Positions 52,048 to 63,743 of a DNA stretch of 64,000 nucleotides are shown piece by piece. The notes beneath the pieces were generated by a model. That model made no database searches. It was not told where the DNA came from and saw nothing but the letters and a program-made list of their open reading frames with translations. Position numbers and translations under genes: made by a program. The stretch is from Meloidogyne chitwoodi (taxonomy: Eukaryota; Nematoda; Chromadorea; Rhabditida; Meloidogynidae): positions 1-64,000 of the forward strand of contig JACZZP010000006.1 of NCBI GenBank assembly GCA_015183035.1, given 5' to 3'. How positions within the stretch are numbered: the stretch's first letter is position 1; each line of letters begins with the position of its first letter.

Positions 52048-53587
52048 ATGAATATACCAGATCGTAGACTGGAAAAAGAATGTCATCAAATTGATGATGA
52101 TCCAAAGCAGACGTTATTAAGGGAGGCTGAACAATTGAGGCGTAGTGCCTTCATTAGTGTTATGATTGGAACTGCAGCAGTTTTGACTGCTGGTAATAAG
52201 CAGATCACTTTTATCATAAAAATTTCTTCTTTTTTAGTGATAGCTGTTCCTATGCTTTATAATTACATGCAGTATATACAATCTTCATTGCAAGAAGAAC
52301 TAGCTTTTTGCCATCATCGCACAGAAGGCTTATGGGAAGAATATGTTAAAGTATTCAAGATCAAATCAAAATAATTTTAAATAAAATTAATATTAAAGGT
52401 TCAACATATTACTGGAACACCTACACGTCTCAAACGTCAAAGTGGAGGGTATCACAGCGCTCCTCCACAATATTCGTCCGGAGTAAGTAAAGGTTATTCA
52501 ACTGGACCATCCAGTGGTTATGCAAAAGCAGGAGGTGGAAGTGGGGGATATTCTGGTGGAGGAGGTGGTGGTGGAGGAGGAGGCGGTGGATATGCGCAAA
52601 AAAGTTCTGGTGGATATTCTGGTGGTGGAAGTGGAGGAGGTGGTGGTGGAGGTGGTGGATATGCGCAAAAAAGTTCTGGTGGAAGTGGAGGAGGTGGTGG
52701 TGGTGGAGGCTATTCTAAAGGAACTTCTGGCCAAACTGCAGCAGTAACCAGGCAACAGTGTGCATGTACAACAGGCCCCCCAGGACGCGCAGGACCCCCT
52801 GGAGGCAATGGGCCACCAGGTCAGGATGGACTAGCTGGAAAAAGCGGATCGCCTGGAGAGGATGGTGTTGCACCTCCAGCACCGAAAACGAGCGGTTGTC
52901 AAACTTGCCCTCCAGGTCTACCAGGTCCTTCTGGCCCTCCAGGCACAAAAGGCCCGCCTGGCAATAAAGGCACAGATGGAACATCGGCTGAAAGCGGATA
53001 GTAAGTCGAAAAATAAAAGTTACAATAATATGAAACTTTTATTAATTTAGTGGTGCCGCAGCTCTTCCCGGCCCTCCTGGACCTCCAGGTACCTTTATAA
53101 TTTTTATAAGTATTTCCTAACTAATCGATCTCTTTTAGGCCCTCCAGGTCCACCAGGAGGAAATGGACAGCCTGGTCCTTCTGGACCGCCTGGACAAATC
53201 CAAGAGAGTAAGCGTAGCTAATTATTGTCCTAATATTGTGGTTTTAAATTAGGCAATTTGCCTGGACCGCCAGGCCCACCAGGACCTTCAGGACCTCCTG
53301 GCCAAGCAGGTCAACCAGGATCAGCTGTATGTTTTATAATATCTTTTAAATTCAACAAAACTTAAAATAATCAGTCAAATCCTCAACCTGGGCCACCTGG
53401 ACCTTCTGGAGATGCTGGTAAGTTTTATCGTATAGTATTCAGTTTTCAAATTGAAATTGTGTAATTAGGACCACCTGGACCACCAGGAAATCCTGGAGCC
53501 CCTGGCCAGAAAGGCGGTGATGGATCTTCCGGCAAAGGTGGTATTTGTGATCATTGCCCACCACCACGAACTCAGCCAGGCTACTAA
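52048..53587 (+). CDS. Cuticle collagen with Gly-rich N-terminal domain
   Basis: A structural cuticle collagen, 400 residues in eight exons: 52048-52192, 52238-52350, 52399-53000, 53051-53088, 53139-53207, 53253-53326, 53375-53417, 53469-53587. After a cytoplasmic start comes the anchor helix (SVMIGTAAVLTAVIAVPMLY). TRLKRQ is the subtilisin-type cleavage site. Next lies a 100-residue Gly-rich block with YAQKSSGG repeated, unlike the other two collagens here. Then follow CACTTGPPGRAGPPGG, a first Gly-X-Y block, CQTCPPG, several further Gly-Pro-Pro blocks and CDHCPPPR near the end. Cysteine pairs flank each triple-helix block, as in the family. The Gly-rich block has six or more consecutive Gly codons, prone to slippage. 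Confidence 0.94.
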
Positions 53588-53820
53588 AAGGCAACCTCGA
53601 GTCATCTTTGTAGTAGCAATCTCATTTTTTAAATAATTTTATCTCAGTTTTATTACTCTCAATTTGTATATTTTTTTCATTCCTTATAAATATTTTTAAA
53701 TTTTTTGACTTTCTTTCTCTGTTTCTTGGAAATTACTATTTTTGTATAGGAAATATTTTATTGAATTTAAAAAAAAATAATTTTGACGAATTCACTCTTA
53801 AATATACTCAAAATCAGCAT

Positions 53821-55373
53821 TCATCGAGGACAGCAATGAGCAAAAATTTCTTTTTCAATACAGCTTGCATTAGAAGGACAGAAATTATCACCGCATTTCT
53901 TCCCTAAAATTGACCATAATTTTATATGGTTAATCAAAAAACATCAAATTACCTATTAAATTTGCAGGAGTACCTCCAGCTTCCATTAAAATAGGATTCT
54001 TGCCGTTATGACATGTAGGGCGATAGTTCCGTTCATAAAGATCTTAAGTTTATATTTGTATAAAAATCAAAAATTAGAATGTTCAGAATTACCTTGAGTG
54101 GCTGAATGGCAACAAACACTAAAAAAATTTGTTAAAATATACGTATAATAGTGTTTAAAATATGTATTAACCCCATAAATGCTAGCATTGTACAGCGATA
54201 ACCAGCGGGGCAGCTTTGAACGGGGCTGCTTCCTGCTTCCATACTTGAACATACAATTGTGTGCCCGTGGGAATTTGTTGCCGGTACCGTCATTCCTGCA
54301 CATCCAGCCATATCCGCTAAAAATAAATATAATAATTATTTAGAAAAACGTTGTACTAAGTTTGCACTGATCCCAACATTCAGTCACAGAATCGAAGCGA
54401 TTCTTATTTCCTCCACAACCATTATAATTAAATGCAAGACATTCAAAAGTATCAACATCAAAATACCACTAATTTATAAATTTATATAAAATCTTTTAGT
54501 TGCTTATTTACCTTTACTACTCCTTTTGCTCTACACCGACTTTCGCCTGAATCCTTGGGTAACTTGCAAAGAGGATTACCTATTGGAATGTGCTGTTCAA
54601 CAGTTTTACCACTAGGTAATTTATCAGTTTTGGTAATTTTACTGTCGGCAATTGAAAAATCAAATTGGCCCTTAAAAGAATTTTAAATAATAATTTATCA
54701 AAATTACATCATCACAAGTTGTGAGAGAATTTGGTTTATCTTCCTTGCTAAGTTTGAGACCATTAAGTACATTAACACAGAAACCTTAAAATAAATTAAA
54801 TTTTTCCCTTATAAAAAATTACAATGTTTATCATCTTTGCATTGCTTAGGTGCATAATTGCCTTAAGAAAAATTAAAAAAAAATATTTTTTATAAATTTT
54901 TTACCAGTCTTTGCATCACACAACGGACGGAAGATGAAATCTTCACTGTCTTTGTAATAACGAGCTAATGACCTGTGACATCTCCCACATTGTGGGTTTA
55001 TTCTGTTTGATAAAGATTTTGTTGAAATTGCTTCCACGCCTTTAATTAAATTGAAAATTTGTATTTTTTTCTTTTTACCTGTGCTTGGATCGACACAAAC
55101 GCAATAATCCGAAAAACATTGTATCAATTCAAAATATCCTTTTTTAATTAATTAAATTTTAATTTTAATTTAAATTTAAAAATTACCCTTATCAGTACAT
55201 TTAAGCCTAGGATTTATTCCAGGTAACTTTGGAAGTGGAATTTGCAAAGAAGTTGAAATTCCCGAATTTATTGTACATGGCCCAATCTGAGATGTCGCAT
55301 TGACTTGAAATGATTCAAATAAATTAATAATTAAAAAATAAATGTTAATTAAATATTTTGAACGGCGAACCAT
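53821..55373 (-). CDS. Secreted thyroglobulin-1 / Kunitz / lustrin protein
   Basis: A secreted multidomain protein of protease-inhibitor type, 370 residues in 11 exons: 55187-55373, 55079-55138, 54905-55039, 54823-54861, 54708-54784, 54512-54670, 54357-54468, 54172-54316, 54093-54118, 53953-54042, 53821-53903. The leader is YLINIYFLIINLFESFQVNA. Two thyroglobulin type-1 modules follow (LIQCFSDYCVCVDPSTG; KQCKDDKHCFCVNVLNG). A Kunitz domain runs CKLPKDSGESRC...WYFDVDTFECLAFNYNGCGG...CWDQC with the usual 16-7-12-3 spacing after a 10-residue first gap. Two lustrin-type Cys-rich modules close it (SCPAGYRC...CCHSA; NFCPSNASC...CCPR). Kunitz/lustrin combinations are common in nematodes. The protease target cannot be told from sequence. 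Confidence 0.88.
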
Positions 55374-56106
55374 AATTTTGAAATTCTAGAACACACACAA
55401 ATGAGAAGAAAAAAATTATTTCACTAATCAACAATTTTGGGGTTAAATCTCTTATTTTTTTCGTTGTTAATTTTGTTTCAGATATTGCGGTTTTTTCTTT
55501 TGGCGTCAACTTTCTCGGCTGTCGATTGTTAATAATTTTAGTGGCGATTACTGCGCAATCTTTTTTTTCATTTTTTGAGGGCATTGATCTTGTTAATAAT
55601 TTTATATTTAAGTGAGGGAGGGAGAGACCAACACAGCGAGTTTTGTTATGAGCGCACAATCAACGTTAGTCCTCTTATTAAAATGCGCGAGAACGTATAG
55701 AAAAAAAAATTTTCAAAAACGTTCATCGGCTGTGTCATCTCTCTCCCCTCCCCTTTTTGAATTTACCAAATTCTCTCTTTAATTTTAAAAAATGGCCCTT
55801 TGTAATGATAAAATTTGCGCAGAAAGATGATGAGATTGGGGTTCTAAGTGCAAAAAAAGAAATAAATTTTTAAAAAAGATTTAATGTAGCGAAAATCTTG
55901 AAAATAAAAAATAAAATCATCCTTTAAATTTTTTTTAATTACTGTAATTATCTCATTAACTCATTTTTATTACAATTTCTTATCAGTTTTTATTCGTTAA
56001 TTTTAACAAAAAAATTTTTATTTTATAAAATAAAATTGATTTCTTTTTTTAATTTATTAAATAAAAATATTTATAAATTTTATTTTTTTTTGTAAAATAT
56101 TTAAAA
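55374..56106. other. Divergent intergenic region, Kunitz gene / NRAMP
   Basis: About 0.7 kb. A minus-strand open stretch of about 100 codons (55345-55659) overlaps the Kunitz start in another frame and lacks recognisable features, so I treat it as promoter/5' leader. Confidence 0.4.
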
Positions 56107-59100
56107 ATGAATCTTTGGAAAAGAGATGAACCTAAAGTTGAAGAAAAAATTTGGCTATTTAATTCTTTTTCATTTTTATCTTTGTCAACTGTTTCCAAAC
56201 AACAAAATTTAAATGGATATGGAACTTGTTGTGATGGAATGTTAAATGATCAACAAGTTGATAAAGGTATTTTTAATAATCAAAAATTTTAAATTTTTGT
56301 TAATTTGATAAAAAAGTGAATACTAAAACACTTAAAGAAACTTAATTTTTTCTCAACATTTTTCAATTTTTTTCAAATTTAATCCAATTTAAAATTGATG
56401 ATTAATATTTCAATCTTTGGTTAAAAAATGCTACGTTTTTATTCCATTTTAAAATTTTAAATTTTTTATTATTTTTTGTTTGTTTGTTAAAAGAAAATTT
56501 TTTAGAGTGGTAGGTTCCACGGAGATCAAGAGCGCCCATTATAAATTGGATTTTCGGGGGAAGGGGAAGAAAACTGGTTATTTTTGCGTGGGTTTTTTTT
56601 CAATTACTAAATAAAAAATTTTTGTTTGTTTTTTCCAGGAAGAGGTACAAAAAAGAAGAGTGGTGTCGTTAATATTGAACAACAAAAACAATCACAATTA
56701 TTATTAAAAGTCCAACAACCATCTAAATTTTTACAAACAAATGACCAACATAATAATAAAATAGGTAAATATTATATTAATTTAAAATAATATTTTTTTA
56801 TATTTTATTTCTATGACAAAAAAGTTTTTTTAATCCCTTTTTTTATGAGTAATCAACTTCAAATCCTTGGAAAAATTTTTTCAATTTTTCATTATTAAAT
56901 AAAATGAACGTTTTTCTTTTTTTAAATAACACATAAAATCGCAAATATTTAATTTTCCAATACTTTCTATAAATAAATAAGCATTAAATAAAAATTGTAG
57001 TATAAATAACCTATGTTAATATTTTACATAATATATAATATTACATTTCAACCCTTATTAATAAAATAATTTTACATAATATATAATATTGTCTTTGATA
57101 CCCTTATTAATAAAATAATTTTACATAATATATAATTTTATATTTGAACCCTTATTAATAATCGTTAAAATTTTTTAATTTGTTTTATTCTTTATGAGTG
57201 ATAAGAAATAAGATTGACTTAAAAAAAGTCTCCATTATTTTTTAGCCAAAATTAGTTTTTACCTGACAATTAACTACTTGATGAATTGATAATTTTTTGG
57301 TTTTGGTAAAATTAATTTTATCATTTTTTCGCATAAAAATGAACAAAAATTTTGTTGCCTGATTTAATTCCTATCTATTATTTTATTTAATTCATTTTTT
57401 AACAAGAAAATTTCAAATCTGTGCCTTATTTTATCAAAAATTGCTGCAAATCTGCCTTTTCTAAAATGAGTGGGGTTAATAACCAACAAGATAATTCTTT
57501 TTCTTCTGACTCAAATTCACAAGCAAAAACTAAAAAACAACAACAAAATTCAGAAAATGAAAGAAATGAATCAATTTGTACAGAAGAAGAAGCTTTGGAT
57601 TATATGGTTGCAATTCCTGAAACTGATGGAGAGGTTTTTTAAAGATTTTTTTAATTTTTTAAATATTTTTGTTTTATAGACAATATTCAGTTGGCGCAAG
57701 CTTTGGGCATTGTAAGCATTAAGAAAACAATTTCTTAAATTTAAAAAACTAAAATTTTAAATGAAGTACTGGTCCCGGTTTTTTGATGAGCATTGCCTAT
57801 TTGGATCCAGGTTTATATTTTTTGAAATTTTTAAATATTTTGACTGTTAATCAATATTAAGAAAAACATTAGACTATTTTACCTTTAAAAAATGTTATTT
57901 TAGGAAATATCGAGTCAGATTTACAATCTGGAACTGTTGCCAGATATAAGGTTTGAATTAAAATTTTTCTTTTATTTTAAATTTCTTAAGCTTCTTTGGG
58001 TGCTTCTTATGGCTCATATTCTCGGTTTTTTCTTACAGCGGTTATCAGCTCGTTTAGGCGTTGTTTCTGGGCGGAATATGGCGGTATTTTTTGTTTTATA
58101 ATTTTTATTGGTAATTTAAATTCTTAAAAAAAATTTCTAAAATGATTTTTTATACATATATTTTTGGATATTTTGTCCTTTGGATATTTTATATCTAACA
58201 TTTTTCTTTAAAATTTTTTAAAGTTACTCTGAATCTTTATTTTTTGAGGAGATGGCCTATGAATTTTATCCAAAAATTCCGCGCCTTGTTCTCTGGGTAA
58301 TGATTGAAATTGCAATTATTTGTGCGTTTTTTTAACAAAAAATTAATTTTTAATTAATTTTAAAGGCAGTGATATGCAAGAAGTAATAGGAACAGCAATT
58401 GCTTTTTCCCTACTTTCAAATGGAAGGTTTTTTTTAATTTTCAATTTAAATACATTTGTTTCATAGAATTCCTTTATTTGTTGGTGTTCTAGTAACTATG
58501 GTTGATACTTTTACTTTTTTACTCATTGATCGCTACGGGTTCCGAAAATTGGAATTTATTTTTGCTATATTAATTGGTACAATGGCTATTTCTTTTGGAT
58601 TTGAGGTTTTTTTTAAACTTTAAATATTTTTTATTTAAATTTTAGTTTATTGTTGTTAAACCAGAAGTTGTTGATCTAATTTCTGGAACTTTACTTCCCT
58701 ATTGTTCCGATTGTGGCCGAAAAGAATTTCTTCAAGCAATTAGCGTTGTTGGAGCAGTTATAATGCCACACAATCTTTATTTGTAACAATTTTTTAATTT
58801 TATAAAATTATTTAAAATTAAACTTTAGGCATTCTGCTCTAGTAAAAAGTCGTCGGATTGATCGAAGTCAACGAAGTAACATTTCAGAAGCCAATCTCTA
58901 CTATTTTATTGAATGTGTAATAGCTCTAACTTGCAGTTTCTTTATAAATCTTTTTGTTGTAGCTGTATTTGCGCATGGTCTTTATGGAAAGACAAATGCC
59001 GATATTGTGTGTTGGCAAGCATTATTTTTTTCTTTTATTTAATTTATTTTTTTAAATATTTTTTTTATTAAAATAGTTCAAAAGCTGTGAAGGCCAAAGC

Positions 59101-60001
59101 ACAATTCCTGATAGACAACTTTTTCCAAATGATACAAATCCGGTCGAGGCTGATATTTACAAAGGTGGAATTTTTTTGGGTTGCAAATTTGGATTAACTG
59201 CTCTTTATGTTTGGGGTGTTGGAATTATGGCTGCAGGTCAAAGCAGTACAATGACAGGTTTAATTTTATTTATTTGATATATTCTTACAAAATTAATGTT
59301 TAGGTACATATGCTGGTCAATTCACCATGGAAGGTTTTCTCCAGATTAAATGGCCTCGTTGGCGTCGAGTTTTGTTTACCCGTTCAATTGCTATTGTGCC
59401 GACTTTATCTCTCGCATTAAAAGCGCAAGCTGTACAAAATTTAACTGGTATGAATGATTTACTTAATTGCGTTCAAATGATTCAATTACCATTTGCTTTA
59501 TTGCCTATAATTACATTTACTGCTCATAAAAAAATAATGTTTGATTTTTGTACAAATTTAACTGGTCAAGTGAGTTTTTTAGCACTTAAAAAATTTCTAA
59601 AAAATATATAAACTTCTTTCTTAGGTATTTGCATTCTTTACTTCACTTATAGTCATCGCAATTAATCTATACTTTTCATTTGATTATATAATGGCTGAAT
59701 TGGATGGAACATGGCTAGCTTGGTCAATGTTAATCGGTCCTGGAAGTATTTACATAATTTTTGTTCTTTATTTAATAATAACTGTAAGAATATTTCTTTT
59801 TTATTTAATTTTATTGTTTTTTAGTGCCTTCAATCAATGTCATTGTTATCAGTAAATTTATTTGATTCAATTCCATTTTTGAGAAGGGAAGACACACAAT
59901 TCACAGTCACAGCTCCTTGGATTAAAATAAACGATTTTTCTGATCAAATTGGAAGTAGCAGAGATGCTATCGATGCAGCAAGTAGTCAGACATTTCGATA
60001 A
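56107..60001 (+). CDS. NRAMP divalent-metal transporter (SMF/DMT1 family)
   Basis: A proton-coupled Mn/Fe transporter, 699 residues in 16 exons: 56107-56266, 56639-56764, 57407-57633, 57680-57711, 57767-57810, 57904-57950, 57991-58083, 58249-58321, 58366-58426, 58467-58605, 58646-58782, 58829-59006, 59077-59257, 59304-59569, 59625-59783, 59825-60001. TM1 holds DPGN (195-198) and TM6 holds MPHN (374-377), the metal ligands. [12 protein letters not shown] and the family motif [20 protein letters not shown] are intact. The core starts around residue 172. The preceding 170 residues are Gln/Asn-rich and encoded by three exons with larger introns; a start within exon 3 (57466) would give a normal-length N-terminus. 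The C. elegans smf genes are the closest family; which paralogue is unclear. Confidence 0.93.
57021..57166. repeat. 48-49 bp tandem repeat, three copies, in an NRAMP intron
   Basis: TTTACATAATATATAAT recurs at about 57023, 57071 and 57120, each followed by CCCTTATTAATAA. It sits in the 642-base second intron, the largest in the gene. Confidence 0.85.
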
Positions 60002-60346
60002 TGTGAAAAGAAAATATTTAAATATTAATTTTGAACAAGGACGACTTTGAACAGGAACACTTTACATTTTCAGAAGCTTTTTAATTTTTTATGAACTTTT
60101 GCTCATAATTATATATTTCACATTAACTATTTCGTAAAAATTAATTTTCTTTTTTGTAAATTTGACGCCCGAATGTATATTCCATCTTGAATGACTTAAG
60201 GATTTCAGTTTGAACTTAGGAGACGATGAAATTGAGGGCGTGTCGGATCTGCGAAGTCTGGTCCGCAAATGTTGGGTAGCCGTAAGGCTGTTTATTTTTA
60301 TTTTTCCCGCATAACTAATAAATAATAAAAGGAAGAAACCAAAAGC
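60002..60346. other. 3' flank of the NRAMP gene
   Basis: Presumed 3' untranslated and flanking sequence. A less AT-rich block near 60225-60290 is open in no useful frame and leads straight into the tRNA-like element. Confidence 0.4.
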
Positions 60347-60420
60347 GTTGGTGTGGTTGAGTGGATAACATCCCTGCCTATCTCTTTTCTTTTCCTATTT
60401 TCTTGGCTGGGTTCGATGTT
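60347..60420 (+). repeat. tRNA-like element (SINE head or decayed tRNA)
   Basis: TGGTTGAGTGG at 60354-60364 matches a polymerase III A box and GGTTCGATG at 60410-60418 a B box, at tRNA-like spacing. The acceptor arms do not pair: the 5' GCGTTGG has no partner after the B box. It is therefore not an intact tRNA, and a tRNA-derived short interspersed element or tRNA pseudogene fits better. Confidence 0.5.
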
Positions 60421-60547
60421 TTTTAATGGAAAACAATTTTAAAAAAATTTGAGAATAAGCTTAATCTTAAAACTTGAAAATAAGCTTGACAAAAACTGAA
60501 AATAAACTGAACATAAAACTTGAAAATAAACTTGAATTTAACTCATT

Positions 60548-60810
60548 CGGTCATGAGCGTAAACTCGGTCATAAGCGCGAAACTCAGTCATGGGCGCGAA
60601 ACTCGGTCATGGGCGCGAAACTCGGTCATGGGCGCGAAAACTCGGTCATGGACTAAAACTCGTCCTTTGATGAAAAAACGTCCGTGGATGAAAGAACGTT
60701 TATGGACTTCAACTCGACCATGGACTTTAACACGTCCGTGGGAGAAAACTCGTCCATCGGCGAACCCATAGGCGAATCCATCGGCGAATCCATCGGCGAA
60801 CCCATCGACT
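60548..60810. repeat. Minisatellite: 19-bp units then 12-bp units
   Basis: Six units of about 19 bases (CGGTCATGGGCGCGAAACT) start at 60548, 60566, 60585, 60604, 60623 and 60643. They decay into related ACTCGTCC/CATGGAC words. Four 12-base units (GGCGAAYCCATC) follow from 60759. The GC-rich units stand out in this AT-rich window. Reading frames through it are repeat artefacts. Confidence 0.88.
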
Positions 60811-60849
60811 CGTCGCTGGGCTAAAACTCGTCGATAAAATCGCTGATTT

Positions 60850-61195
60850 TTAAATTTTTTTGGGCTTTTATTTCGACTTCTAAAAGTCGGAATTTTCTAA
60901 TTTTTTGATATTGTATTCAGTTTTTCGATTTCTAAATAATATATAAAATTCAGACAAATCTGACTTTTAGAAAAAAAGTCAAAAAAAAGTAAAAATAGCT
61001 CAAAATACAGTAACCTATCTCGACTTCTAAAAGTCAGAACTTTCTAGTTTTTTGATATTTGATTCAAAGAACGAACTCTATAAAATATATTAAAATCAGA
61101 CAAATCTGACTTTTAGAAAAAAAAGCTCGAAAAAGTCAGTTTTAGACATTTCCACATAAAATTGTTTAATGTTTAGGGGCTTTTATTTCGACTTC
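60850..61195. repeat. About 150-bp repeat with inverted CGACTTCTAAAAGTC words
   Basis: CGACTTCTAAAAGTC occurs at 60874 and 61021, with a partial copy at 61189. Each is followed about 90 bases on by the inverse word GACTTTTAGAA, so each unit could fold back on itself. Confidence 0.75.
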
Positions 61196-61560
61196 TATAT
61201 TAAACTTGAGATATCTAAATAGCTTATTCGATTTAGTTTTTTAAGCTCTTTCGAATGATATATGTATCGTCTAGATCTAGCATATAGAAAAAAACTCAAA
61301 AAATACAGTATATATATTCCCCCATATTTATTATGCACTGAAAAGGTATTAACAAAATTAATTATAAACAGACGTTTCAGTGCCAACTGAGATTTTAATA
61401 TAAAATGTTTCTTACTGTATTATAATCGAATTCACGATGTTTATGGGCCATTTTCTCGAATTCTGGTTATAGGATTTTGAATATCCATAGCTCATTCGAC
61501 TCAATTTTTCGAGCTCTTTCCAATGATATTTGTCTCATCAAAATCTCTCCAATAGTTTAA
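61196..61560. repeat. Diverged copies of the left-end dimeric repeat family
   Basis: Near 61222 and 61491 the same order of words seen at 901-1560 recurs (TTCTCGAATT, then CTCATTCGAY, then GAGCTCTTTC). Divergence is higher than within the left cluster. Confidence 0.65.
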
Positions 61561-61824
61561 AAGCTCAAAAAAGTCAGATTATTTTTCAATTTGTCAACTA
61601 GTTGGAAATACTTCGAAATGTCAACTTTTTTATTAAAAATTTTTGGTGTTTCGTATAATTTTATTTGTGTTTGACATTTTGAAATTCTTCGAACGATAAC
61701 GAATCAAAACACCAAAATGACATAATAAAAAAGAGAACTATTCGAAGCAATTCGAAGAACTGGAACAGAATTTCACGACTTGCGAGTCTTTTTTTATTTG
61801 ACTAATTTAATCTAGACTAATTCG

Positions 61825-63743
61825 ATGAAAGAATATAATCGTGAACGCGGTTCCAAAATTATGAGAAGCCGTGATCCTCAAGACAAAAAATCAATTCGAC
61901 GTTCGTCTTCTCCCCGAGGTTCCCGTGAATTGCGCAAAAAACTCACATCACTTCATGAGGATGAAAGGTTTTATTTTTCATTACATTATTTACAAAAGAT
62001 TATAGGACTAAACGAGTTGTGAGCAGCAAGACTGATCATGATCAGCGTGGACAAGATAATAGCAGAGATGCTAGTACACGCAAGAGGCAAGATGATCGAC
62101 AAATACGCAACAAAAGTCCTCACCTAACAAAATCTTCGCATCTAGAAAGAAAACGAGATGAAGACAATGGACGTTTAAAATTGGTATTTATTATATTTTA
62201 TAAACGAACAATAATTTTTGAACATTGTTTTATAAAATTTTAGCGTGAAGCCACTGAGACGAAAAAGGAGCGAAAAGAAGTTTTAGGAGATGAATCGGCT
62301 CGAAATAAGTGGAATGACAGATCGACTTTTGGAAATCCCCAAGCACAGCAATATGACAGTGGAATAGCGAATGGAGGTTTCGGTAGTGTATCGGGCTTTG
62401 GCAACATGGGCTTTTCATATACGGGGTTTTCAAATACACATTTCGCGGATTCAGGGTCTCATAAAAACACTGGAATGGACGAATCTAAGCGGATTGGTAC
62501 GCAAGGTATTTTATTTTGTTCATAATATTTTTAATACTTTAGAATTTTCAGTAAAGCCGAGAATTCTCGCTCCAAATAATGGCGGAAAAGACGGTACTGG
62601 AGGGTTTCAAGGAATGGCAGCTGCTCCAAAGTTTACTGTTAATGAACTTTCCGCAGAATCAATTAAGCGAGGTTTTTAATACATTTTTAGATTTTTAAAT
62701 ATAAATTTTAAAGAATATCCTATGAAAGGCGCAAATCAAAGAGTATGGCAATATATTTTTTAAACTTTACTTATTCAACTGTTTATATAACTGCAGCGAT
62801 TATTGTCAAATCGTGGTGGTTTTGGAATGAAACGTCAACATGCTGGTATCAGAGGCGGAGCCACATTTATTGGGTCAGTTCACATATCATCCGAACAATT
62901 CGAGCTGCTGTTATTTTTTACAATTTTTCGCCCCGTTGGCGTATTTTTATGCTACTAATTATGATTTTGTAGTGCAACAAGAATACAACAACAGAAACAT
63001 GGTCGGACATTCGGTAATTTACATTTAAACCTTTCCGTTATCAAAAATTTTAGATGGATTCAATCCCACTGCGAAAATGATTCAACCAATTGAACAGGTA
63101 GAAAGGAGTAAACTTGAAACTGAACAGGCTCTTGTGCCTCGTGGACGGAATTATTTCATTGTAACTTTATTCCGAATTTCAAAAAATATTAAAAAAAATT
63201 AGCATGATCACCGTGATGCAAAGTTTGGTACTCAACGTAATCTGATGAGTAACGTTCGCTTCGGACATGGTTTGCTGTATTACTTCTAGCATTTACTCAA
63301 TAATTTTTTAGAAAGAAAACCTCCCGTTGGTTGGCGCAATTTTGGGAATGAAGAAGAGACTGTTGACAAGGTTGAAGAATTTTAAAATTTATTTACTTTA
63401 ATTACTATTATAGCTCAACTTTTCTACCCAAACCTATGGGCGAGGTGCTGCTACCCAAGCCTATGGACGAGGTGCTGGTGTCGGATGGTCAGCTCGTGGA
63501 GGCTTTGCCAAATTTGGCGGTTTGCGCTCCAAGGCTGATGAAGATTTAATATGGAAGCATGACAAATACGTAGAAGTATCGCAAGACGAAGCCAATACAA
63601 AATTGGAATTGGTAGACGAAGTCGGTGCCGAGTCGCAACAAGAAATTTTTAAAATGACACAACCACAAGAGGGTGAAAGCCGTCATCGATACCAAGAAGA
63701 ATGTTTGGATTATGAAGTTGAAGAGCTTGCTGTTTACGATTGA
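61825..63743 (+). CDS. Barentsz/CASC3-like (SELOR domain) RNA-binding protein
   Basis: Probably a nuclear mRNA-binding factor; 470 residues in 11 exons: 61825-61967, 62006-62183, 62244-62505, 62552-62671, 62714-62742, 62797-62873, 62973-63013, 63054-63160, 63203-63269, 63312-63370, 63414-63743. The N-terminus is Arg/Ser/Lys/Asp-rich, like RS-type splicing proteins. A Gly/Phe-rich stretch follows (GFGSVSGFGNMGFS). The C-terminal half has VPRGRNYFIHDHRD and, 85 residues later, LIWKHDKY. These correspond to the two halves of the SELOR/Btz motif (PRxxxFFxHDxR and WxHDKF) that binds eIF4A3 in the exon-junction complex. BCLAF1/THRAP3 carry a related WxHDK motif, so that family is the alternative. 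Between the halves lies an unusual insertion with a duplicated YGRGA block. Confidence 0.78.

Noticed and set aside
55345..55659. Minus-strand 104-codon open frame
   Set aside because: Overlaps the start of the Kunitz gene in another frame and has no homology-like features; it may be 5' leader.
60347..60420. Intact tRNA gene
   Set aside because: A and B boxes are present but the acceptor stem cannot pair, so it is reported only as tRNA-like.
60474..60771. Open reading frames with repeated HGRETRS-like peptides
   Set aside because: They exist only because the 19-bp minisatellite lacks stops in two frames; no start context, splice sites or family match.
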